Origin: Desulfobulbus sp.
GTDB lineage: Bacteria; Desulfobacterota; Desulfobulbia; Desulfobulbales; Desulfobulbaceae
Direction: 5' to 3'
Length of the DNA: 37,898 bases
Assembly (NCBI GenBank): GCA_028684915.1
Contig: JAQUEZ010000044.1
Location: 1 to 37,898, forward strand
The notes beneath the pieces are model-generated. The model did no database searches, was not told the DNA's origin, and saw only the letters and a list, made by a program, of their open reading frames with translations. The position numbers and the translations under genes were made by a program. Shown here piece after piece: positions 1 to 7,269 of the stretch (position 1 is its first letter; each line of letters starts with the position of its first letter).

Positions 1-17
1 CTGTTGCCGTAATTTTT

Positions 18-764
18 ATGGGAACAGCGGTATATACACTTCGTGATGTGGTGAAAACCCGCAGCAAGGGGGGCGTTTCCTTCACGCTGCGGGTACCTGA
101 GCTTGATATCCACCGGGGCGAATTCTGCTCGGTGGTCGGCCCCTCGGGCTGCGGAAAATCCACCCTGCTCGACCTGTTGGCCCTTGTGCTCGAACCAAAT
201 AGTGTAGGCCGGTTCAGGCTCACTGTGCCCCGGCATGGCGGCATGGAAGTGTTCGATATCCAAGGGCTTGCGGAGAACAAGGCGGCCCGCATTCGGCGGA
301 GTAATATCGGCTATGTACTGCAGAGCGGTGGTTTGCTCTCTTTTCTCAGTGTCCGTGAGAATATTCTCCTTACTGCCCAGATCAGTCGCACCCGGGTCAG
401 CAATCAGGAGTTTGATCAGCTGATCGAGATTTTGGGGCTTGGCGATCAGTTGGAGAAGAAACCGCAGTATCTCTCCGGCGGTCAACGGCAGCGGGTGGCA
501 GTGGCGCGGGCCCTGATCCATCGTCCCGGGATAATTCTTGCCGATGAACCAACCGCTGCGGTGGACTATCCAACCGCACTTGATATCCGCGATGAGTTGC
601 AGAGTCTGGCCCGACAGATGGATGCAGCAGTCATTATGGTTACCCATGATCGTTCGTTGGTTGAAGGGATTGCCGATGTGCAGGTCAATTTTCGTCTTGA
701 GCGTTTGAGCCGAACAGAGGTAGAGGCCACGACCTTTGTGGAACAGGGGGGGAGAGTGGCATGA
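18..764 (+). CDS. ABC transporter ATP-binding protein (LolD/MacB type)
   Basis: This 248-residue protein is the ATPase of an ABC system that probably works on a lipoprotein, lipid or envelope substrate at the inner membrane. Walker A (GPSGCGKST) lies at residues 41-49, the signature LSGGQRQRVAVARAL begins at 152, Walker B (IILADEP) is at 172-178 and the switch histidine is H210. Length and motif spacing fit the LolD/MacB/FtsE group. The stop overlaps the start of the permease gene by 4 bases (ATGA), so the two are translationally coupled. A TAA at 10-12 just upstream could be the end of a preceding gene, but too little is visible to say. The substrate cannot be read from the sequence. Confidence 0.9.
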   Translation: MGTAVYTLRDVVKTRSKGGVSFTLRVPELDIHRGEFCSVVGPSGCGKSTLLDLLALVLEPNSVGRFRLTVPRHGGMEVFDIQGLAENKAARIRRSNIGYVLQSGGLLSFLSVRENILLTAQISRTRVSNQEFDQLIEILGLGDQLEKKPQYLSGGQRQRVAVARALIHRPGIILADEPTAAVDYPTALDIRDELQSLARQMDAAVIMVTHDRSLVEGIADVQVNFRLERLSRTEVEATTFVEQGGRVA

Positions 765-2593
765 TCCTCAAACTCGCATACAAGGATGTGGTTCATGATC
801 GGCTGCTCAGTGTTTGCCTGGTGCTGGCGATTGCCTCCATTATCGCACCGCTTTTGATTCTTTTCGGGTTGCAGTTCGGCACCATCGAAACCATGCGCAA
901 CCGGCTGGTGCAGGATCCGAAAAATAGAGAAATCCGGCCGATGACCACTAAGACCTTTAGCCGTGACTGGTTTGATCAGCTCAAAGGGCGTTGTCCGGAG
1001 GTCAGCTTTGTCGTGCCCATGACTCGGCAGATATCCTCATCCATCGTGGCGGTGAATGAGGTGGCCGATCTGCGCGAATCGCTCTCCTTGGTGGCCACCG
1101 CCCCCGGTGATCCGTTGCTCTTTGAAAACGGGGTCACTGTTCCGGGAAACGATGGCTGTGTCTTGAGTACACCGGCGGCCCAGGCATTGAATGTCAAGGT
1201 CGGCGATCAACTCAGTTTCACCGCCCAGCGAATTATTCAGGGGAAGTATGAAAACGGCAGTTTTTCGGTCAAAGTACGGGGGGTTCTGGAGGAACGGGCT
1301 TCAAGTCTGAAGATGGCTTATTTGCCCCTTGAAGTGATTGAGGCGGTGGAGGACTTTAAAGATGGCCGTGCTGTACCGGCCTTTGGCTGGCAAGGGGAAC
1401 TTCCCGCCGCCTATCCGGTCTTCGAGGGCGCAGTGGTGCTGGTGCCCGAGCCGCTGAGTAAGCTCGATGAGGTCCTGTTGATCAACAATACCGGTTTCTC
1501 CCAGGTCAAATCGCTTACAGGGGCTGACCTCACCACGATTCTTGGACATGCACCAGCGGAAAATTGGGCAGCCTATCAGCTCACGGTCAAACATGGTTCT
1601 GTCGGCGATACCAGCCTGCGGGCTCTCAGCAATAAACTGCGGGGCAGGGGCGCGCGGATTATCCCCTGGATCGAGCCTCTGCCGATTGATTTGCATTCTG
1701 CCGCAGAGGGGGGGCATGGCGCGCACAATCTCCTCCTGCAGCTCTCGATCGCACAAGATGACGCCGTATTGGTGGGTGGGCAACCCCCCCTGGAAACCGA
1801 GGCCAGAAGTGGAGGTCTTGGCTCGATGAAGACGGTGTTGGTGGCTGCTGATCTCCCCATTGCCGAGGGACCTGCAGCGTTGACCCTTACCCTTGGCGAG
1901 AGAGTCTTAACGGTTCCGGTTGTGGTGCAAAAGGGTGTGGTCGACAAGGGGCGTGCCTTTGTCTCTGCGCCGTTTGCTGGTATGCTAAACCTGCTTCGTT
2001 ACCGCAACGTGCGTTATGACGCGCAAATCGATGCCCTCCTGCTTTCCCGTCAGGGATATGCCGGTTTCCGTCTCTACACTGCATCCATTGATGCGGTGGA
2101 ACGGGTGCAGAAATTTCTCGAGAGCGAGGGGATTTCGGTGAACACCGAGCGGGAACGGATTGCCGAGGTGCGACGGCTTGATCACTACACTTCCTTGATC
2201 TTCTGGCTGATCGCATCCGTTGGCGTGGTCGGCGGTATTTCCGCCCTCACGGCCAGTCTGTATGCCTCGGTTGAGCGCAAGAAAAAGGAACTGAACGTTT
2301 TGCGGCTGTTGGGGCTGCTGAAAAAAGAGCTGGTTTTTTTCCCCATCGCCCAAGGACTACTGCTGTCCAGTGGCGCCCTGATGTTATCCGTTGCCATTTT
2401 TGTCACGGTTGCCCAGGTGATCAACCAGCTGTTTCGCACCCAGCTGCGGACGACGGAATCATTGTGTACCCTGTCTTGGGGGCATTTTGTTCTTCTTTTT
2501 GTCGGGGTTTGGAGCCTGAGTATCATTGCCGCCACCTTTGCCGCCTTACGGGCAACGCGCCTTGATCCGGCCGAGGCGTTGCGCGATGAGTAA
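761..2593 (+). CDS. ABC transporter permease, FtsX-like family
   Basis: This 610-residue membrane protein is the permease partner of the preceding ATPase. It has one hydrophobic segment near the N-terminus (about residues 17-40), a long extracytoplasmic region of more than 400 residues, and three membrane segments at the C-terminus (about 480-502, 525-553 and 575-598). This is the MacB/LolC topology. The C-terminal part carries the FtsX-family pattern of a charged loop (RKKKELNVLRLLGL) after the second membrane helix and ends in DPAEALRDE, a typical DP-x-EALR tail. It overlaps the ATPase gene by 4 bases. The large periplasmic domain suggests contact with a periplasmic or outer-membrane partner, perhaps the exported protein encoded next. 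The substrate is unknown. Confidence 0.85.
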   Translation: MILKLAYKDVVHDRLLSVCLVLAIASIIAPLLILFGLQFGTIETMRNRLVQDPKNREIRPMTTKTFSRDWFDQLKGRCPEVSFVVPMTRQISSSIVAVNEVADLRESLSLVATAPGDPLLFENGVTVPGNDGCVLSTPAAQALNVKVGDQLSFTAQRIIQGKYENGSFSVKVRGVLEERASSLKMAYLPLEVIEAVEDFKDGRAVPAFGWQGELPAAYPVFEGAVVLVPEPLSKLDEVLLINNTGFSQVKSLTGADLTTILGHAPAENWAAYQLTVKHGSVGDTSLRALSNKLRGRGARIIPWIEPLPIDLHSAAEGGHGAHNLLLQLSIAQDDAVLVGGQPPLETEARSGGLGSMKTVLVAADLPIAEGPAALTLTLGERVLTVPVVVQKGVVDKGRAFVSAPFAGMLNLLRYRNVRYDAQIDALLLSRQGYAGFRLYTASIDAVERVQKFLESEGISVNTERERIAEVRRLDHYTSLIFWLIASVGVVGGISALTASLYASVERKKKELNVLRLLGLLKKELVFFPIAQGLLLSSGALMLSVAIFVTVAQVINQLFRTQLRTTESLCTLSWGHFVLLFVGVWSLSIIAATFAALRATRLDPAEALRDE

Positions 2594-2731
2594 TCGAAAG
2601 TATCGGCAAAAATCACAAAGTGGTCTTCCCTGAAACGAGGAAATTGCGAAGTGTGAAACGGCGTTCTCGGAGCTTTTCGCGAGCGCGATAAGAGAAGGGT
2701 TTGTTGGATAATTTTATTGGAGCGAGGGAGC

Positions 2732-5059
2732 ATGAACAAAACGTGGATAAGAGCAAAATGCGGAAAGAGCAAAGTGCACCGCACTCTGTTGGGAATGTTT
2801 GGATGCGCATTGATCTGTGGCCTGATGACCGTCGGGGTTCCCCAGGTCAGAGCTGTTGAGCAAAGTGCAGAGGCTGCGGCCACCGCAAGACAGCTGCAGT
2901 TGGAAGGCGCGCGCTTGCAGCTGCAGGGGAATCTGCAGGGGGCCGTGCAAAAATATCGGGAAAGTACGGCCCTTCAACCTAATCCGCGTCTGGATGGCCT
3001 GATTCAGCAGTTGGAGCCAAAAGTCGGCAAAAAAGAAGAGGTTACTGCTGCGACAGCCACGGTCAATACCGCCCCGGCACCTGCCACTCCCTCGCAAGCA
3101 CAGGCTCCGGTCGTGGACGCACAGCCAGCCCCGCCCGCAGTTCCTGAGCCTGCGGCTCCCGCAACTGCAGCAGAGGTAAGCGTGCCGCCGGCGTCACCTG
3201 CAACGGTTGCCGGACCTCAATCCGACGCACCTACCTCCCCCGCTGTTGAAGCGCCACCGGTCATTGTTCAGCACACTCCCGGAACTCCGGAGGAGGCGTT
3301 AATCTACGATTTTACCGATTGGTTTATCGAGCTCTTCCCCGCCTCTCGGCCGGATGTGGAGTTCAGCTTGCAAACCAATCGGAATTACACCATTGCCCAG
3401 GTCGATGGCGAGTATGAGGTCCGTTTGGATCCTTTTATCCTGGTGATCGATAAACACGATACCTTGAACCTGGGCCCGGTTCTGTTCCGCTTTAATCCAA
3501 AGGGCAAAGACCTGTTGTCCGTGCGGATGCAACTTGCCGAAAAAGCCCCGATTACGAGCTATGATAAGCCTGAGGCCGAACTGACCATCGGCTCACAGCA
3601 ACTCTCCGGATTGTGGAACCGCAGTCTGATGAATTTTGACAAGCTCAACCTCCTGTTCACCGATTTAGCCATTGAAGATGTGCGCAAATCAGGACGGTTG
3701 TCGTTGGCCAAGCTGAGCGCCGATGGTGGACGCAGCGAGGAGCAGGGCGGCGGCTGGATCGAGAAATTTAATGGCGAGTTGAAAAAGTTGACCTTTGTCG
3801 AAAAAAACACAGATTTCGGCATTGAGTCCATTAGTGGCCAAATCGTGGCAACCGGTACCAATGCCCAGCGGTTTCTCGAGTTGAGAACCGAACTGCAAAA
3901 AGCCTTGCGCCGGATCGACAAATTGGAGATGGCTGATGTCAAACCGTTGATGGCCGATCTCGATGAGTACATGCAACTTTTTAACGGTTATGCCAGCACC
4001 GCTAACCTCCAGGGCTTTCACTTCACCTCCAAGGATGGTTCCGCTACTCTAGCTTCGGTAGCCCTCACCGGTGGGGTGCACAAGGAGGCGAATACTGGCA
4101 AATTTATCTATAATTCCGAAGGGAAATGTAACGATTTTGCCTTTACCGAGATAAAAACCGACAAAAAGCCCCTGCCGGTTGCGGTTACCCTGCGTCAGGT
4201 GGGGATGAAGGGCGATGGCGGCATGCTTGCAGTGCCTCCGCACCTTTTTGCCGAGATTTTTTCCGTGGTCGAGGGTTATCAGCAGGTGAAGAAAGAAGAG
4301 GCTGATGCCTATGTGGCCCAACATGGGTATGCCTTTGCCCAGAAAATCCTCTCGTTAATTGAACGCTATTCCGGCGAGGTAAGTATTCATGACTTGAAAG
4401 TGCTCAATGCCCAGCCCGTACCGGTTACTCTTGATCAGGTGACTCTAGCCGGTGGCTTCGATGTCGGCGATGGCCAAGGCGGTACAATTCATACCCTGGT
4501 GGACTTCTCCGGATTTGAGGGCTTGGCCCAGGGAAGCAATACAGTGCCTCAGGCCGGGCGGGTACGTCTTGAACTGAGCCACATTCCGTCACTGCTGCAT
4601 TTGATCAGTGATCCTAATGCATTGGCCACTGGAAACATGCAGGCGGTTCAGGGACAGCTGATGATGAACGGTATGGGGGCTCTGATGCAGAGCGGACTTA
4701 CCCTTACCGCGGCCGATTCCTTTGTCGCCTTTCCTGCAGCCAAAATTACCCTAGCATTGCTGGCGAAGGTGGAGCCAAACGCCAAGTATCTTTCCTCCGG
4801 TACGCTGAATTTGAGCATGGAAAATCCGGATGAGCTGAAACGGATTGTGCAGACTTATAGTGCAGATCCGGAAACCGGAAAAATGCTGGCCACCTTGACT
4901 GCGCTGGCTGATCGGCGTCAGGAAGGAGGGAAAACCATCGACCGCATTGACGCCAAAGTCGATGCAGCGGGCCTTGTCTTTGTCAATGGCAAGGATGTCA
5001 CCTCTATGTTCTTCCCGCCGCCTCCTGCCCAGGAGGCAGCGCCTCCCCCAACCAAATAA
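2732..5059 (+). CDS. Large exported protein of unknown function, TPR-like N-terminus
   Basis: I do not recognise a characterised function. I prefer the ATG at 2732, preceded by the strong ribosome binding site GAGGGAG, over a TTG at 2717; this gives 775 residues. A basic start and hydrophobic stretch (about residues 15-41, ending QVRA) look like a signal peptide. A single TPR-like helical pair follows (about 45-85, with GNLQGAVQKYRESTALQPNP), then a Pro/Ala-rich linker (about 90-175), then a long beta-rich region to the C-terminus. That region is faintly reminiscent of the YdgA/DUF945 or AsmA-like envelope proteins, a weak resemblance only. It sits 138 bases after the ABC permease gene, on the same strand and before a terminator, so it may belong to that transporter unit. 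It probably acts in the periplasm. Confidence 0.7.
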   Translation: MNKTWIRAKCGKSKVHRTLLGMFGCALICGLMTVGVPQVRAVEQSAEAAATARQLQLEGARLQLQGNLQGAVQKYRESTALQPNPRLDGLIQQLEPKVGKKEEVTAATATVNTAPAPATPSQAQAPVVDAQPAPPAVPEPAAPATAAEVSVPPASPATVAGPQSDAPTSPAVEAPPVIVQHTPGTPEEALIYDFTDWFIELFPASRPDVEFSLQTNRNYTIAQVDGEYEVRLDPFILVIDKHDTLNLGPVLFRFNPKGKDLLSVRMQLAEKAPITSYDKPEAELTIGSQQLSGLWNRSLMNFDKLNLLFTDLAIEDVRKSGRLSLAKLSADGGRSEEQGGGWIEKFNGELKKLTFVEKNTDFGIESISGQIVATGTNAQRFLELRTELQKALRRIDKLEMADVKPLMADLDEYMQLFNGYASTANLQGFHFTSKDGSATLASVALTGGVHKEANTGKFIYNSEGKCNDFAFTEIKTDKKPLPVAVTLRQVGMKGDGGMLAVPPHLFAEIFSVVEGYQQVKKEEADAYVAQHGYAFAQKILSLIERYSGEVSIHDLKVLNAQPVPVTLDQVTLAGGFDVGDGQGGTIHTLVDFSGFEGLAQGSNTVPQAGRVRLELSHIPSLLHLISDPNALATGNMQAVQGQLMMNGMGALMQSGLTLTAADSFVAFPAAKITLALLAKVEPNAKYLSSGTLNLSMENPDELKRIVQTYSADPETGKMLATLTALADRRQEGGKTIDRIDAKVDAAGLVFVNGKDVTSMFFPPPPAQEAAPPPTK

Positions 5060-5095
5060 TCAGGCCTCCGGGTCCGATTATTCCGTACCCAAAAA

Positions 5096-5140
5096 AAAAA
5101 GCGGCTGTTCCTTTTGAAGGGGCAGTCGCTTTTTTTTTAT
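5096..5140 (+). terminator. Rho-independent terminator after the ABC/exported-protein unit
   Basis: A stem is formed by AAAGCGGCTGTTCC and GGGGCAGTCGCTTT, allowing G-T pairs, with a short TTTTGAA loop. It is preceded by a run of A and followed by a run of T. The run on both sides could let it work in either direction. It separates the transporter unit from the dcw promoter. Confidence 0.85.
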
Positions 5141-5385
5141 TTTTATTCATCGCGAGTAGAGCTCCGCCAATACTTCTCCATTTTTTCGGGAGCCTTTGCA
5201 ATTGCTGCCTAACCGGGGATAGCCCCTCTTTTGGAGCACGTTCCGCCTCGGTTTTCCCAGGGGGCCGAACCTCCCTTCGTTTTGGCTATTTTAAAGCCTA
5301 TCCTGCTGTGTTCTCGTGAAAGTATTTTGTTTTGCTTCTGTGGGAAAATGGGCGCAAGGCTCCCTTGTTTTTACCGTGATTTTCC

Positions 5386-5412
5386 TTGACTCCCTCAATG
5401 GGTTCGTATACT
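5386..5412 (+). promoter_or_regulatory. Putative sigma-70-type promoter of the dcw operon
   Basis: A -35-like TTGACT (5386-5391) and a -10-like TATACT (5407-5412) lie 15 bases apart. Reading the -10 as TACTAA two bases downstream gives 17. It is the best promoter-like pair between the upstream terminator and mraZ. From 5141 to 5385 I see nothing else convincing. Confidence 0.55.
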
Positions 5413-5425
5413 AATTGAGTCTAGG

Positions 5426-5448
5426 TGGGGGAAAGTGGGTTAATGGGG
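5426..5448 (+). promoter_or_regulatory. Putative MraZ operator (TGGG repeats)
   Basis: Three TGGG words start at 5426, 5436 and 5444, just downstream of the predicted promoter and upstream of mraZ. The first two are spaced exactly 10 bases apart. MraZ is known to bind TGGGN direct repeats with 5-base spacers and to repress its own operon. The 10-base period of the first pair fits this; the third repeat is 2 bases too close. Confidence 0.55.
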
Positions 5449-5501
5449 AAAATAATGGTACAGTCGTCACGCAGGTGGCGAATGGTGGCGGAAGAGGCAT
5501 C

Positions 5502-5954
5502 GTGCAACGATTTCGGAGTCACTCGGAACATACACTTGACCCAAAGGGGCGGTTGAATATCCCGACTAGGTTCCGTGATGTGCTTAAAGAGCAGTACGGC
5601 TCCGAAATGCTGGTGGTTACTCATTGGGAAAAATGTCTTCGTGGCTATCCGATGGCCGAATGGGAAACCCTTGAGGAAAAGCTCCTTGCCGAAGGACAGA
5701 GCCAGCCCAATTTCAGTCCCTTTGTCCGTTATCTCATCGCCGGTGTCACTGAATGTACCCCTGATAAGCAGGGGCGCATACTGTTGCCGCCTGCTCTGCG
5801 TTCCGGTATCAAAATTGAGAAGGATGTGGTCGTGGTCGGTATGCTGCGCCATTTTGAAATTTGGGATAAGGGGGCTTGGGAAGAGGAAACGCGGCAGACG
5901 CGGGAATCCTTTGCCGATTTCAGTGCCGGACTTTCCAATTTGGGTATCCTCTAA
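5502..5954 (+). CDS. mraZ: Transcriptional regulator MraZ
   Basis: MraZ is the DNA-binding AbrB/SpoVT-fold regulator that opens most dcw clusters and controls their transcription. The conserved N-terminal block is present (EHTLDPKGRLNIPTRFRD), as is the second half-repeat (ECTPDKQGRILLPPALR). I choose the GTG at 5502, preceded by the purine-rich GGCGGAAGAGG, because it places the family's N-terminal motif at the protein start and gives 150 residues, the normal size. An upstream in-frame TTG at 5415 would add 29 unrelated residues and run through the operator-like repeats. It is the first gene of the operon and is probably autoregulated through the TGGG repeats at 5426-5448. Confidence 0.93.
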   Translation: MQRFRSHSEHTLDPKGRLNIPTRFRDVLKEQYGSEMLVVTHWEKCLRGYPMAEWETLEEKLLAEGQSQPNFSPFVRYLIAGVTECTPDKQGRILLPPALRSGIKIEKDVVVVGMLRHFEIWDKGAWEEETRQTRESFADFSAGLSNLGIL

Positions 5955-5967
5955 TCCGTTATAGCTA

Positions 5968-6858
5968 ATGTCGCAAGACCATTACCCCATCCATGTACCA
6001 GTTTTACTGGAAGAAGTGCTCTCAGGTTTGCAGCCGGTTAGCCAAGGGCTGTATATCGATGGAACCCTTGGCCTTGGCGGCCACACTCGGGCCATCCTCG
6101 AACAGACATCGCCAGAAGGGCGGGTTATCGGGTTTGAATGGGATGCCGATGCGGTCAATTCCGGGCCGGATTTTAGTCAATACGGGGACCGCTTCACCCT
6201 TATTCATGGCTCCTATGCCGATCTCGTTTCCGAGTTGAATCAGCAAGGAGTGAACGCCGTTAATGGCCTGGTCGCTGATTTGGGGGTTTCCTCCCTGCAG
6301 CTTGATCGACCGGAGCGCGGGTTTAGTTTCCGGGTTGATAGTGATTTGGATATGCGGATGGATCAGCGCCAGCCCAGAAGTGCGGCGCACCTGATTGCCC
6401 AGGCCTCGGAAGAACAGCTGGCAGATATCTTCTATCATTACGGAGAAGAGCGACAGGCCAGACGGATCGCAAAATTTATAGCTCAGGCCCGACAGCAGAC
6501 GCCAATAACGACCACCGGCCAGCTGGCAGCCATTGTTGCTGGGGCCGTGCCACGGAGATATCATCCTCCGAAGATTCACGTTGCCACCAAGGTTTTTCAG
6601 GCCTTACGGATTGCTGTGAATGGTGAGCTGGATAATTTGAGTCGGTTGTTGAACACCGCGCCCGAGGTTCTCGCCAGCGGCGCGCGGGTGGCTATCATCA
6701 CCTTTCATTCGCTGGAGGATCGGATCGTTAAACAGATTTTTCAGCAGAATGCAGCGTACAAGGTGATAAGTAAGCGGCCGATCGAAGCAACTACGGAAGA
6801 GATGCAACGCAATCCCCGCGCCCGCAGTGCCAAACTTCGGGTTGCAGAGCGGGTGTGA
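5968..6858 (+). CDS. rsmH: 16S rRNA (cytosine(1402)-N(4))-methyltransferase RsmH
   Basis: RsmH (MraW) transfers a methyl group from S-adenosylmethionine to N4 of C1402 in 16S rRNA in the cytoplasm. The N-terminal HVPVLLEEVL and the SAM-binding DGTLGLGGHT are family hallmarks. Further conserved blocks are NGLVADLGVSSLQLD, RGFSFRVDSDLDMRMD, VFQALRIAVNGEL and ITFHSLEDRIVKQ, and the protein ends with the usual NPRARSAKLRVAER. At 296 residues it is slightly shorter than typical. It starts 13 bases after mraZ and its last bases overlap a possible GTG start of ftsL. Confidence 0.96.
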   Translation: MSQDHYPIHVPVLLEEVLSGLQPVSQGLYIDGTLGLGGHTRAILEQTSPEGRVIGFEWDADAVNSGPDFSQYGDRFTLIHGSYADLVSELNQQGVNAVNGLVADLGVSSLQLDRPERGFSFRVDSDLDMRMDQRQPRSAAHLIAQASEEQLADIFYHYGEERQARRIAKFIAQARQQTPITTTGQLAAIVAGAVPRRYHPPKIHVATKVFQALRIAVNGELDNLSRLLNTAPEVLASGARVAIITFHSLEDRIVKQIFQQNAAYKVISKRPIEATTEEMQRNPRARSAKLRVAERV

Positions 6859-6899
6859 GCGCCACAAAAACAGAAGAACAGGATGTGCAGGAGGGAATT

Positions 6900-7262
6900 A
6901 TGGTACCGAACGTGAGTGCGCGAACGTATCGACCGCGGCAGATGGCAGCGTTTCAGGAGGCGAGAAGAGTGAAAAATGGATTTCAAATTCGACTGCCAAA
7001 CAGCGTGCGACGATTTCTTGCCGTTACCTGCTTGGCCGCTTTGGTGGCCGGTCTGCTGATAACCCAATATTTTTATGGCCAGATGATGGATATGCGCACC
7101 CAGGCGGAACAGTTGCGTGGCCTGCATGCCCAGATGTATAACCAGAGTGTTGAGTTGCGCGCCCATCGTGCCCAGTTAAGTTCAAAAGATCATATCGTTG
7201 CTCTTGCCTCGGTGAAGTTGGATCTGTATGAGCCTGGTCAACGACAGGTGCGGCGGATGTAG
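6900..7262 (+). CDS. ftsL: Cell division protein FtsL-like
   Basis: This is a small bitopic divisome protein, recognised by position and architecture rather than strong sequence identity. With the ATG at 6900, preceded by AGGAGGG at 6889-6895, it has 120 residues. There is a basic cytoplasmic tail, one membrane helix (about residues 38-56), then a helical coiled-coil-like segment (QMMDMRTQAEQLRGLHAQ and beyond) and an FtsL-like ending (ALASVKLDLYEPGQRQV). An alternative GTG at 6855, overlapping the rsmH stop, would add 15 residues. FtsL normally scaffolds FtsQ-FtsB and activates FtsW-FtsI. Here both of those enzymes are abnormal or missing, so its role may be structural. Confidence 0.8.
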   Translation: MVPNVSARTYRPRQMAAFQEARRVKNGFQIRLPNSVRRFLAVTCLAALVAGLLITQYFYGQMMDMRTQAEQLRGLHAQMYNQSVELRAHRAQLSSKDHIVALASVKLDLYEPGQRQVRRM

Positions 7263-7269
7263 TTTGGCA

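Noticed and set aside
5141..5385. Possible structured RNA or riboswitch in the mraZ upstream region
   Set aside because: Only short isolated stems are visible and no known riboswitch core could be recognised.
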